From positions 5,056,031-5,120,030 of the forward strand of contig SSBO01000007.1 of the NCBI GenBank assembly GCA_005281725.1: a DNA stretch of 64,000 nt, in the 5' to 3' direction. Of this stretch, positions 10,850 through 23,100 are shown piece by piece; position 1 is the stretch's first letter, and each line of letters begins with the position of its first letter. The notes under the pieces were generated by a model. That model ran no database searches, was not told the origin of the DNA, and was given only the letters and a program-made list of their open reading frames with translations. The position numbers and the translations under genes are program-made. Origin of the DNA: Wuchereria bancrofti. Taxonomy: Eukaryota; Nematoda; Chromadorea; Rhabditida; Onchocercidae.

Positions 10850-13800
10850 TTACAACTGGTTAAGTACACGAGACTGGGTGGCAGCAATAACTCGGGATCT
10901 TTTTCTAGCAACAGTACCCCACTCAACACAATATTTTGGCAGTCGTCGATCCAAAGGATTTGATAAATGCTTCACTGTACCAACATCCATGACGAGCATC
11001 GTAATACTCGTATCAATTAAATTTAGACGCACTTTTGTATCACCATTTTTAAATCGATGCACCTGAAAATTCTCTATAATAAGAGAATTGCATAGGCAGT
11101 TGTTACTGGAATTAACCAAATGATAGGTTTTATTTTAAAACTTAATGGTATATAATGGTAACAAGATGCAAGGCAATGGGAGAAGAAATGTCAATGAGAT
11201 CGACAATATAATAAAAGGTATTTATTAAAGCAACAACTCCTGGTCCAAATTCAAGGCCATCAAAAGCTATAAACTAAGCCAAAAAAGTTAGCAGCCTTGC
11301 CGTATAATCCGGTGAACGCCATTCCATCGAATCATCACTAGCAATATGACTAGCGTAGGAACCATCCATGCGATGGCATGAAGTTTGCGTTGCTCGATGT
11401 TCTGTTTCTGCTTCATCACGTCCTCTAATGCGAACTCTGCCATCTAGTTCATAACTAAAATACTGATTTTAAGAAAAAACACAGTAGGGCAAAATGAACC
11501 GATCCCAAGATAAAATCGAAAAAGCAAACTAAGCTTTCCGCTCTTTTTCAATACGTCTTTGTTTCCATGAAACATCTTGTCCTGTTTCCGAACAGAAATC
11601 CGAAAGACTGTTTTACTAAGAAATCTAAAAACATACATTTCAACTCGCACTGATCCTGATTTATCTCTGACAATCTCTATGCGTCGTCCATCAGGTGTCA
11701 TTAAAGTGGTTTCACCACCTCCACGATAAATTTCCAACTGACCAGTTAAAAAGTGTCGAACAAGCAATTTCCCTTCACACATTTCAACAGTGGTTGCACC
11801 TGCTTGTCCGTAATAATTTACCTGCAAGCGAGATAAACTAAAATTAATGAAGAGAAACTCTTGAGCAGGAAGTCATTCAACAACTGAAGTCAATTTTTAT
11901 CGACTAAAATTAACTTTTATCGTTGAGGCATTTCCAAATGTAAATTTAAATGCATAAAAGTTGCTGTTATAATTCAATTCCTGTATTACAAAGAGAGGGT
12001 GAGATTTAACAAATAGCTTCTACTACAAAATTGCGAATACTCGCAACAAAAAGTCATAAAAATCATTCCGAAATGACCTGATAAAGTTTGCTTGAATGTA
12101 TCCAACGAGTGTCTGTGTTGCTATATTCATAAAAATGACAACCACAATGAGTTAGAGTGTAGACAGTAAAATCTTTCTCACTGCGATATAGTGATGCTCT
12201 TCCAACCATATTATTTTCAGTCAGAATTAACTTCTATAAAAAGAAAAGCTATTTTTTTGGCATTTCATCCAAATAATACTTTAACGAACATATTCCTCGC
12301 CTTAAAAAATAGAAAATAAGTAATAAACCATGTCAGAATTCGCAAAACTGAGAGGAGAGCGCGCTGAAAGTGATGGAGAAATAGAAGCCATTGTGGTAAG
12401 AGGTTCGTTCCATCGGACATTCTTTCCCAAACGTGCCGGTGTTACTTCTTGTTCAACAATTACAACATCTTCATTATCGCTTAGTGTGTCCGTATTTTCG
12501 ACAATATCTACAGTGTTCTGCACATTTGGGGCGTTATTGATCTGAAATCCATTAAGTTTACTTGTGTTAGATGATCCTTTCAACATATGGTATTTAAATT
12601 TTTTTTTCATATGGTATTTAACATAGGTATTTATATTTTCTCAATTCCAATATCTGTAATCACTATACCAAGATTAAATTTTAAGCTATGCAGTATTTCA
12701 CTTCTCACTCTATAAGCAAGCTCTATAAAGTTTATTTTTCATACTCGCTGCAACATGTAAAACACTGAACAGAACAAAAAGTAGAAAATCTTTTGTTCTT
12801 GGTACCTGATTGATATGTCGCCCTCTATCTACTGCATTCATTATGCAAAATTCGTTATTCTGAGGAGTTAAGTCCTTTGTGGATATCGTAACAGTTGCAT
12901 TCTTTGAAGCTCGAGCAACTGCCTTAGCAGAAAGAAAATTTTCAGCTACACGACCTCGAAGAGCCGCCTTATTTTTCTGAAAAAGATATTTTTAAAGTAA
13001 ACCTTGCTCACAGGAAATGTTCGAAAAAAAAAAAACGTGCCCATTTCGTTGTTTCAGCTACCAATTTCAGTTTTCTTGAACACTTCAGACAAATCACTAG
13101 AAACATTTTTCTAAGTGTTTTAAGTCTTTTTTAAGTTGGAAAAGCAATGATTTTTAAATTACTTAACTTTACTGTTCAAGAATGGACATATTGTTAAACG
13201 AATGTAGTATGCTGCGTATCATTTTAATGCTTATTCCTTTATTTTTTATAATGGGTTATTACATATCGCCCATTCCACATTTATTTCAGATTAAACAAAT
13301 GAAGTTACACAGAATCAAGCTTGACCGCTTCTTCTATGAGTTCAAAATTAATCATAAATTACGAAAATCCTTAAAAAAGGACAGTGTGATGACGAGCTAT
13401 CAAAGTTGACGATTGCCATCTTTTTAGAACTACGAGAGAAGTTACTAAAATAAAATGCTAATCATTCCATAGTTATTCAGTGTCTAAAGCACACTGAAAG
13501 GGCTCAAAAGTTTGGTGCGCACATAAAATGACCGACAATTAAGAAAGTCACCGTTTTAAAGTACCATGCGATTTCTTATTCTGTGTAATAGTGAATTGTT
13601 TCTTAATTAAACTGAGATCTGAGAAGTGGATTGCATGTGATCCAGAGGCGAGTATCTCAGTGAGTGGCAACGAAGATCCGACAAGAGTGAAACGGTGATA
13701 ATCATCCAAAGAAGATTATAATCACCGTCTTATATCCAAGATCGACTAGATACATCAATAATAATGGAAGGGGGAGGGTGGAGGAGGGAGGGAGTTAAAT

Positions 13801-16800
13801 TTTAATTAAATTTCACTCAACAGGAAGAGTTTAATTCTCTACAATAACATCTGACCATATTTCAAGCAAGTAATGTTTCAGAAATTGGATAGTTTTTACT
13901 TCATTTACCAAAATCACCACATCGTCTACCAATCCACCTTATCAATATTTCAACAATTTCTCGGGTAAAAAACGCTTTCATAATTAGTAGGATATATAAA
14001 ATGCTTGCTAATATTGAATCCCAAAATATACTGAGTAATCCAAAAAAAAACAAAATTTTTGCGTTAATCTAATATTTGTACATATTAAAAAAAATATTAA
14101 GCTTCTAAAAAGATATTTTTAGCAGGAATAAGAAAACTTAATGTAGTGTAACAAACCGTAATGATTGCAATTCGTTTTTCCAAGCGTGTTTTTTCACCTT
14201 TCAACTGCTCAATAATCTCATTCTTTTCTTTTAAAGCTGTATTGCTTTTTCTGATTTGCATTTTTAACTCACTGCGTTGTCGATCAAAATCCGTCACCAT
14301 TATACGAAGGTCGCTTATCTAAAAAACTACTTTAGCCTTTTTACTTCATTCAGAAACATTCTATATTAGCTTGAAAACTGCCAAAATATTGTCCGAATAC
14401 ATATTTTCAAAGTGCTTTTATTCTTATAAACAGCTAAAACAAACTTTACTCAACTCCATTTTAATATAAGTCGACACCAACCTGTTCCTTAAGCACATTT
14501 ACTAAAGCAGTATCACTGCCATCGTTTTGCTTTTGCTTTCGATTCAAAACAACATTTTCTCGTCTCAGACGTTCAATATCAGCGTTACATATTTTTTCTG
14601 TCTCTTTTCTTACAGCAAGATTTTCTTGTCGTGCCTGCTTATCTTCTTCTAACTGCGCAACACGTTTTTTCAATTCATTCACTTGTTGACGAAAATATTC
14701 TTTTTCTTCTAATGCTTGATCGAAAATTTCCTCTAACTGAAATTTAAGTGTTTTAAGACTAAACTGGAAAGCTTACTATAGGGACAAATATTTCGACAGA
14801 GAACACACTTCATGCATAACATAAGAAATATGACAACATCCAAATTCATGCTAAATTCTATCAGAATCCAATTTCCATGAATTAAGAACACAGTGCTATA
14901 ATCAAAAGAACCACAGCAATGCAGTAATACAATATAAAAAGGAAAAAAGAAACACCAACAATGAAATAGACTTTTCAGATGAATTCATGTCCATTCTGAA
15001 ATAAGTAATGAATACTTACTGCTTGTATGAAAAATCAGTGTATGTGAAAAACTTGCTGACGAAACTGCCGATAAACAGTCCGAGAAGGAAAATAGTAAGA
15101 TCTAAAAAACTTCACACTGACCTAGACTGAATAAACATACCTTCCTTATTGTTTTTATTTTAAAAGATAAGTACATACTCTTTTATATTCGTGATGGCGA
15201 TACTCTTTTGCAAGGTCTACATGAGCAATGAGATCCTTCAACTGCTTTGCAAGATTCCGTTCCGTCATGCTACTTTCGACAGTTGCATTTTGCTGCATTT
15301 TCTATAATTAGTTGAATTGAGCAAATTAGCAATTCAATTATTTCAAGATCTATTTCTCCAAAACATTCCAACAAATAAATATTATTAGCATGAATAATCT
15401 TTACTAACATATAACAGAATTTCGCTTAAAAGCGAGATAAAAATTCCATTTGTTTATAAAGTAGTACCTATCAAAAAGAATAATTTTTTTAGTATGCTAA
15501 TGTTACCTTTCCTCCAGAAATATGTCCCGAAGGCTGATTTTCCAAAGATGTTTCTAATAATACAGTGTTTATTTTTTCTACGTTATTTCCAACCTTCTTT
15601 ACATGAGCATAAATACCATCCTGTGTTTTCTACAAATAATTCAACATAATCTTTAAAGCTTCGTGTTTCATAAACTATTAATGAATAACTTTATAAAAAA
15701 CATAAATCAAGAAAAAATTATAGCAATAAATAAATCTGACCTCATTAAAAGTGGTTGGTAATATTTTTTGTGCGGTATGTGACTTTCGTTGTGCTTCTAA
15801 AACGATATTTGTTACTAATTAAGAGAGAAAGATACCAGCTGATAAGTATATCTGAATTTCCGAATTTGAAATATTCGGAAGCTATACATAATAAAAAAGG
15901 AAATATGCACTTACTTTTTTGGGATCTCCTGTGCCAATCCATGAAATGTGGAATTTCCTGTGAAATCTGTTCAGATCTGTTTGAGCTTACAGCTGATAAA
16001 GATCCTTCATTTGCAGAGATCGATTCCAGAGGAAGCAACTCCTAGTAAAACGGAAGATCAATTAATTAAATCATGAGCCTATGGAGAAGTTGAATTAGGA
16101 ACTCAATCTAATTATCACCTCTTGTTTTGCTTCTGACGCAAACTCTCTGATAACTTGTCGCCAGTGGCGCGACCTTGTACCATCAGTGTCCTGAGAATTC
16201 TCGGAGGTTCCTGGCGAAATCACTTCGTGCACCTGAGGTTCAAGATTTCCTCTAACCGAGCTTCCTACTGATGTATTGGTAGATACTGAAATCCAGCTGT
16301 CTGATTAGACAAATATAAATGATACGTGACGTACGAGTTGACGCAAGTTTACAGCAGTTGAAAAATTCAATACCTTTCTGTACACTATGATCGTCATCAT
16401 TAAAATTATCCGATGTTGCAGAAGCACTGTTAGTTTCGTTCGTTGAAAAACTGCTTAAATCATGAATTACTGATGGCGCACCGCTGTTGCCTCGAACTTC
16501 TAAAATAATACATGAAAAAGAAAAAAAAACTAAATATTATTAGCAATTTCTCTAATATTACCAAAAAGTAAAATTAATGAACCTGATGAAACTGCTGAAT
16601 TCCTGTTACTACAATCAGTAACGTCTATAACCACTGATTCAACGCCGTCATCTTTTCCGTTACTGTTTGGACTAAGCACCACTGAACAAGCGTCTTCCGG
16701 ACAACCACTGTCGGCTGTGCCAGCCGTGTAAGGTCGACTTGAATCTTGAGCTTCATTGCCTTAAAAAATATGACGGAAGTTCATTTACCAGACAATTGTG

Positions 16801-17116
16801 CACACTGAAAAGTTCTGAAAGCCAATATCTGAACAGCATTTCTGAACTTTTGCAGTGGATCAGTTTATCAGTCAAAACTTTCTACCGTTTTTGAACTTAC
16901 TCGCATTATCGCTTGAAATATTTGATAAAGTTGACCGTTGTTCTGCAGTGCTTATGCTTATTGGATAATGTATTTTTTCCTGTAATACGTCAGATCAGCA
17001 GTTCAATGCGATAAGCTGGTAATAATTTAATCCAGAATTAGTTTAGTGGTACAAGAACTTACCATAAGTCGCCCTGAAATACCGCTGCGTTTCTTCAAAA
17101 ACGGTTTCAGCACCAT
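10850..17116 (-). CDS. coiled-coil protein with TCP10-like C-terminal domain (CPAP/SAS-4-like)
   Basis: About 15 exons on the minus strand form one long gene. The start at 17116 (MVLKPFLKKRSGISG) follows an AATTCTAG acceptor. The N-terminal third is polar and low-complexity. The middle is coiled coil: DLAKEYRHHEYKR, YFRQQVNELKKRVAQLEE, IEQLKGEKTRLEKR. The C-terminal part (YYGQAGATTVEM, HFLTGQLEIY, TPDGRRIEI, DGRVRIRG) has short beta-strand repeats that line up with the T-complex-10/G-box domain of CPAP/SAS-4, which binds STIL/Ana2 in centriole assembly. The family assignment is inference from this pattern plus domain order. Two ends are possible: the stop at 11274-11276, or splicing to an exon at 11067-10850 (VHRFKNGDTKVRLNL...), for which I could not fix a matching donor. 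Confidence 0.6.
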
Positions 17117-17663
17117 TTAGATATATTAAAGTAATGCCGTACCTAGAATTCTTTTTTAAAAAATAATTTGTCTCACGTTTTCAAGATAACGTAAATGAGA
17201 CTTGCGGTGAGAGTTTTCAGTGAAAGAGCTAACATATACAAAATTTAAAGAAATAATCATTCAGGAAGAAAGTAACGCGTGCTATGGAAACAAAATAATG
17301 TGCCGCCGAGGACTTAGAAGTAAATGGTACTTGCAGTGAGACAGCTAACATGTAACTAGGATATGCAGTGAAAAACTCTGATTAAGAGTAAGGAGCGAAA
17401 CTGCGATGATAGGAGAAGGGAGAAAGATAATAAAAGTCGGCAATTATTCGGGAATGAAATGAGCATCGATTTTGGAGAAGACGTGTATGGCAAGGACATG
17501 TAGTATGGAATGACGGTTATGATGACTAAATAATGCGATCTTTTATGACTTCTACTGTCATCGAGTATTACTTCAAGCAAAAGCGAATGCCATCAGTGAT
17601 TCTATCAGAAACAACAAAAATATTTTCATTTCCTCACCAACTCTTTCTGTAGCTCATAAAAAG
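17117..17663. other. divergent intergenic region
   Basis: This holds the 5' flanks of the CPAP/SAS-4-like gene (minus) and the TAP26-like gene (plus). I see no further gene or clear motif. A run of short imperfect repeats (GGAGAAGGGAGAAAG-like) occurs near 17410. Confidence 0.45.
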
Positions 17664-18541
17664 ATGGACTCGCCGCATAGAACTATTCGGCCAAACAGGA
17701 GAACTGCATGGGATGAATGGCTGGATGTTTACTTAGTTCGTTGTCGTGTGTCCTTGTCTATATCATATCTCCTTCCTCTAGCATTTCATGTTGGTCGAAC
17801 TGCTGGCTACTCATTGAAATTACTTTCTTTTTCAACGTCTGTCATATGTCCACATTGTCCAGTAGAATTCCAATCCCTATTTTCAGATACGATGGCAGGA
17901 AGCACTATGGAAGCTGGGCCATCATCACCTGAGATTTCCCCAACTGTAGATCAATACCATTCGAGCTCTCTTCAAAGGTTCAGCTTTTTCTTGAATTCTT
18001 TAGGGTGCAATCTTCCGTCGTATAGTTTTTAATTCTATGGCAATAATGCTGGTGCTATACTCTCTTTGCACTCTGTTGCAAACGCTAGCGAGAAGGAAAG
18101 AAATGAAAAATTTAACGTAATAGAGCAAGTGAGTAAGTCATGCACAAATTTTATTCTTTTCGCAAACATTTAGGCCCTTAACGACAGAATGACGAAGTTT
18201 ATAGTGCAAGTAGACAAGCAGTTTACAGTAACACTGGAAATTGAAAGCACAGTTTGCAGTAATATCATTCTTATATATGATGCTTTAGGAAGAAGAGACG
18301 TTTGCACGCTGACCAACGTGCGCAACTTACCTACCAAAAAATTGCAGCAGAACGGAAAGCTGAAAAAGAAAAACGTCAACTGGAAAGAGAGAAGAGGCAA
18401 AAAGTTTTGGAAGAATATACTTCAATTAAACAAAAAATGAATAAGGCATTATTAAAAAAGAACAGACGGGGACAGCCAAACCTCAACGCTCAAATAGAAG
18501 TTTTGTTGGAAAAGATTGAAAAACGGATGGAAAAGTCATAA
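17664..18541 (+). CDS. TAP26/CCDC59-Fyv7 family protein
   Basis: Small basic protein related to vertebrate TAP26 (CCDC59) and yeast Fyv7, which act in the nucleolus in 18S rRNA processing; TAP26 was also described as a TTF-1 partner. The last exon (18289-18541) carries a highly charged helix (AERKAEKEKRQLEREKRQ) and the family's C-terminal signature KKNRRGQPNLNAQIEVLLEK, matching the human KKGQPNLNVQMEYLLQKI pattern. Exons 17664-17726 and 17887-17945 join to it in frame, giving a 124-residue protein that starts MDSPHRTIRPNRRTAW. That is about half the human length, and the first two exons rest only on splice sites and phase; an extra exon around 18175-18280 is possible. The Rpp21 gene follows 373 bp downstream on the same strand. 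Confidence 0.75.
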
Positions 18542-18914
18542 CCATCTCCCACCGTCGATAAATCATGTTCGAGATATTTCCGTTTTCATATCTTACTCTG
18601 CTAGTTGTTGTTTACGTGTTTTTGATTTTTGTTCAATACGCAAAAATAAATATTTAAAAAACAAGTTCGTTGCGTAGCGCAAATAGTAGAATCAATTCTT
18701 ATTTTGATGGCACAACCATTAAAGAGCACACTGTTTTGACAGCATCTATGTGAACAATTAATCAAGCAGTCACTTGGTTTCGTGCAGTCAAATTTTAGAT
18801 TGTTCTTCGGCTGTCATCAACCAGAAACACAGTAATCAAATGCACCTTGCAAATTTCAGTTTATGAATTTGGACAAACTCAGGTTTGTTCAGGAACACTC
18901 TAGGGACAAAATCG
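18542..18914 (+). other. operon-like spacer with trans-splice acceptors
   Basis: This 373 bp gap separates two same-strand genes. It contains acceptors CAAATTTCAG (ending 18859) and GTTTGTTCAG (ending 18892) shortly before the Rpp21 start codon. Spacing of this size with an acceptor before the second gene is typical of nematode operons, where the downstream message receives a spliced leader. Operon status is inferred. Confidence 0.4.
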
Positions 18915-19730
18915 ATGGCTTCAAACGACGGGAAGACGCGACCACCTAGACCAAACGAGTTCCACTACCGATGTAACCACCTTTACATGGCAGCAAGTTT
19001 ACTCTGTTCACGTGAGTTTCCTGTATGTTCGATTTCAGTTCCGAATCCCAAAGAAGTTCTGAATGTATGGAAACACTACTGTTTTAGAATCTTCTGGCAA
19101 CAGTGGGCTGGAAACGCTTAGCAAAATTTACCTCCGTGAAATGAAAGAACTGTGCTCGGTTGAAATGGTACGACTGGAAAAAGATTTTGGTCGTACAATC
19201 TGTAAGCGATGCAAGAATATTTTTGTTGCTCGCCTCGATGGCACCCAGTCGATTACCGTAAAGTAATCATTAAACTTCAAATTGACGTCGGTATATCTGA
19301 GTTTTTTCAGACAAATTTATGATCCAAGTAGTATAAAGTATAGCGAAAAATCAGTGTGTATAAATATAGAATATGTAACATAGGCCTCTAGGTTTAGAAA
19401 ATCGAATGGACTAGGATAAAACGAATTATGATATTTTGTCTTAAAAAATTCTGAAAAAGACGTTTATAAATTCTTATAGAAGACAACAAGAAAGAGTAGG
19501 ATAAAACGGATTATATTTCTTTTTCTAATGAAAAATTTTGAGCTTTCAGACTCAACAGAAAGAAGCAGATGATAAGGACATGCCTTAGCTGTGGGGCTAA
19601 AAAGCGTTTCGCAAGAAACAGCACATATCTCTCTCGGAATGAACGAAATCAACATCAAATAGAAATTGAAGGGCAACAGCAACAAGTACAAAGTGAAAAA
19701 GTCCATCGAATGTTTCCTAGCAGCGATTAA
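18915..19730 (+). CDS. ribonuclease P/MRP protein subunit Rpp21/Rpr2 family
   Basis: Subunit of the nuclear RNase P/MRP ribonucleoprotein, which trims the 5' ends of pre-tRNA and acts in rRNA processing. Three exons (18915-19011, 19088-19262, 19550-19730) join in phase into 150 residues. The helical N-terminal part contains YLREMKELCSVEMVRLEKDF. The zinc ribbon is visible as two cysteine pairs, ICKRCKNIF and TCLSCGAKKRF, matching the Rpr2/Rpp21/SNM1 family layout of CxxC ... CxxC. The C-terminal tail is Gln-rich. The start is the first ATG in frame (MASNDGKTRPPRPN). A preceding ATG at about 18863 is out of frame and is removed if splicing uses the acceptor at 18892. Its position behind the TAP26-like gene suggests co-transcription of two nucleolar RNA-processing functions. 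Confidence 0.88.
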
Positions 19731-20131
19731 TGTATTTGAAAGATCTTTCTCTGTGAATTATTGTTTATTTTTTGTCTCTACTTAATAATTGAAAGATTTG
19801 GCAAAGAACAACAACATCTCTTTAGTTCTTAATGTTTTCAAACCATGAATTGTAGAATAGTAATATTTCCAAGTCAACTTTTTCGGAACCTATCAATCTA
19901 AATGTATCTAAATGTAGGACTGTGTCCTCCACTCCAGATAATTTTAAATCTGCAATCAGTAGTGAAATACTTGAATCAATTTTTGCCAAATAATTGATAC
20001 GGTAACAAAAGATATCCAGCGAGCACAGAACTGTACATTCTTTTTGCAGCCAAAAAGCTAATTATTGATCTAATAGAAAAATGTTAAACATTAACAACAA
20101 AGTTCAACTTTTTATGTATCAAGGTGTTTTA
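19731..20131. other. convergent 3' intergenic region
   Basis: This is the space between the 3' ends of the Rpp21 gene (plus) and the WD40 gene (minus). It is AT-rich 3' flanking sequence with no further feature that I can support. Confidence 0.5.
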
Positions 20132-23100
20132 TCATTCAGGTGATGCTTCGTCACTTATTCCTTCCAAATCTCTTCTCGCTCTTACTAAAATTTCGTCTTC
20201 TTCTTCACCATTTTTCCTATTTTGGGATGCTAAAAGATGAAAAATTCTGTTAGCTCACACGACGGTAAATTTAGCAGAAAGAGAAATGAAAAAGGAACAC
20301 CAATTTTTTGGAAATAACCTACCTGTTAAAATGGAATTCCCGCTTACAACTGTTGCATTATAGTCTTTTTGTTGACTTCCATCATTTTGAAGTTCCTAAT
20401 AAATAAGTAAAATTTCTAACAAAAATTATGTATAGTGGCAACCCGGTAAAGAAAAAGGAAAAAATTAAGTGGAAGCAAAATTGTAAATCAAGTAAATTCC
20501 TGCTGTCGTATACGTCAAAGCTTCATTTGAAACACAGAAATCAAAAATGGACAGAAAACCACACGCATGAATTGCCCTAATAAGTTCTCGTAACACCGTA
20601 AATGTTTTACGGTCAGCTTTTAGCTAAAATTTGTCGTTAGACGACCAGAAATTCTTATCAGACGACTTGTTAGTGACTGTTTGTTATAACTGCTAGTTTC
20701 AAATGAATGGAAATACAGAAATCACAATTTGTCACCTGAGTGGTCGACCAGCCGCTTTCAGCAAGTTCTGCTATAGATTTCTGATTACCTAAACGGTGTA
20801 AACAAATTGCACGATCTTCACCAACACTGGCTATGTGCGTTCCGTCTACCGAAAACGAAAGACCTTTCACCTTAAATTGTATTCACAGTTACCGTTTTTC
20901 TGAAGCTCTTTCATATGGTTATCTTAGATACAAATTAAGATAGAAATTTTGAGCAGAACTGATAGGCTACGAAAACATGCGAAATGGTAAATTTGGAGGG
21001 ACAATTTCACTTTTTTTAACTGAAAAAATGTTGCAATGTGACCACCTCATGAAAAAAAGCAGCAGCAGGAATTTTCTCAAATTCAATTCTTTTTGAAAAT
21101 TTAAGAATCAAAATAAGTTACAACTTGTCGAAAACTAAGTGTCTAAACTAGAACTACAGATAGCTTCCAGAATCATAATAATTTTAAAGTAATTTGTAAC
21201 CATCATTTCGGAGAAAAAGAAACTTCGTCATTTTCTGAAACTCTCTTAATTCTGATTAATAACAAACAATTCACATTATGCTAAATAAATGGATGTCCAG
21301 AAACTAACCACTCCTTCATGAGCTCCTTGAAAAACGTGAAGTGCACAATCTTGTGTAGTACTCCACAGAATTACAGACCCATCATTCGATGAACTTACAA
21401 ACCTTTAACTAATCAGATTTTAATATAAATACAACATACGGATTAAGGAAATAAAAATAAACAAAATCCATACATTTGCGGATCTCGAGGATTATATCTG
21501 ACTGCCGTAATACAACTTCGATGACCACAAAAACTTTTAATCAGTTGTGCTTTGTCTATACGGCTAAAACAGATTTTTATTGAGTTCGACGAAAAGTGGT
21601 TATAATTAACAGATTTCTTTCACAAAAGGCCAACCAGTTCTTTGTGACTCTTAATCAGAGCTGGAATTTGAAGACAAGCTAAAAAAAAAGGAAACTGTTT
21701 TAAAAATTCAATTGCGGATAAGTCCTTGAAAAACTTACATCGTATAAAGTTTGACGATCTTATCATCTGAGCCAGTCAACAAACTGTCCGATGACGGAGA
21801 AAAACATGTTGCCCTCACTTTAATTGCGTGTGCTAGAGATATTAGTTATAGATAAACTCAGCGATAAATGAAATTTTTTGGCACTCTGCAGGGAAAGAAA
21901 AATCATAGAAAATCATACTCTAGCAACAAACCTTCAAAGAAAAACCGAATTTCAAGTTTTGGTGCATTGAGTATCGTGACAATCCCTTCATTGTTAGCTA
22001 CAGCAATCATTTTATTGTCTGGACTCTAAAATGCAGTGGAAACAGCAATTTGAAGTGTTCCAACATAAGTATTTAAATGAATTAAAAAATGAACTGAAAC
22101 ATAATTCCTTAATAGCTTAAACTAAAAGAGATAAAAATTTGGTGCTGGATATCGCATGAGCTGATCGACAATCAAGAAAATCGTTACATTCTGTATTTAA
22201 TTTTCCGAATGAAAAAGAATTTCACAATCAGTAGGACGTAGGAAATGCTTCCAAAATCTCATCAAATCCCAGAGCAAGAATTTCTGTGCTGCACAAGGAA
22301 ATAAACTCTAGCAAACTCTAGCACTAGCAAATCAAATTTTGTGTTTTGAAATCAGCTATAAAAACTCTTCGATTCAATTCAGAAGGAAAAAAAAAGTGAA
22401 AACACTAACATACGATAATGAAGAGACCTGTCGTGCTCCGGGAAAACTGAGGTTATCATCAGCAGCACCTTTCAGAGACAACCGCGACAGAAATCCAGAG
22501 AAACTTACTAAAGCACAGAGAATTTCATAAATAGTCTGCATTAAAACAAGCGAGTTCAAAAACAATGGAGGACTTTCACAAATCTAGAAGGCAACCTTCT
22601 TAATACTGCAATCAGGATCTTTAATCCCAAGCCAAAATTAGCATCCTTCTTACTTTATCTGCTTTTATGCCAATAAATAAATAAAGATAGTGTATTCAAC
22701 AAATAAAAAAAAAGAAACCATTGTATCAAGCAAATTTCTGGAATTGAAAAAATTTAACATATTTAACCTGTAAGATAACGAGTTCGGCAAGGTGATATTC
22801 TAACATACCACTGTTCCATGAATCCCATATTGAAAATATCGCCATTATATGTGAAGTCAGATAAGGATAAATTAAACACATGCAACAAAGAATCGATACC
22901 AACAACTGCTATCACTAAAGCAAATATTGGAATTCTTAAGTTAGGAAGAAAATTTGACTAAAGGTGATGATTTGTAAAAAAAACAAAATCCAACTTCAGC
23001 TTCAAAATGTTTCGAAAGAGAAAAAATTGTACTTGCACCATCGGGTGTAACATCGAAATCCTGCGCTCCGCTCCTCCATCCTTTGATTTCCTGCTTCTCA

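Noticed and set aside
12330..12545. 71-residue plus-strand frame rich in Ser, Thr and Val
   Set aside because: It is antisense to a real exon of the CPAP/SAS-4-like gene (VEQEVTPARLGKNVRW on the minus strand).
17664..18032. A single 122-residue frame MDSPHRTIRPNRR... ending at 18032
   Set aside because: Only its first 21 codons look coding; splicing at 17726 leads in phase to the TAP26-like exons, and the rest is T-rich intron.
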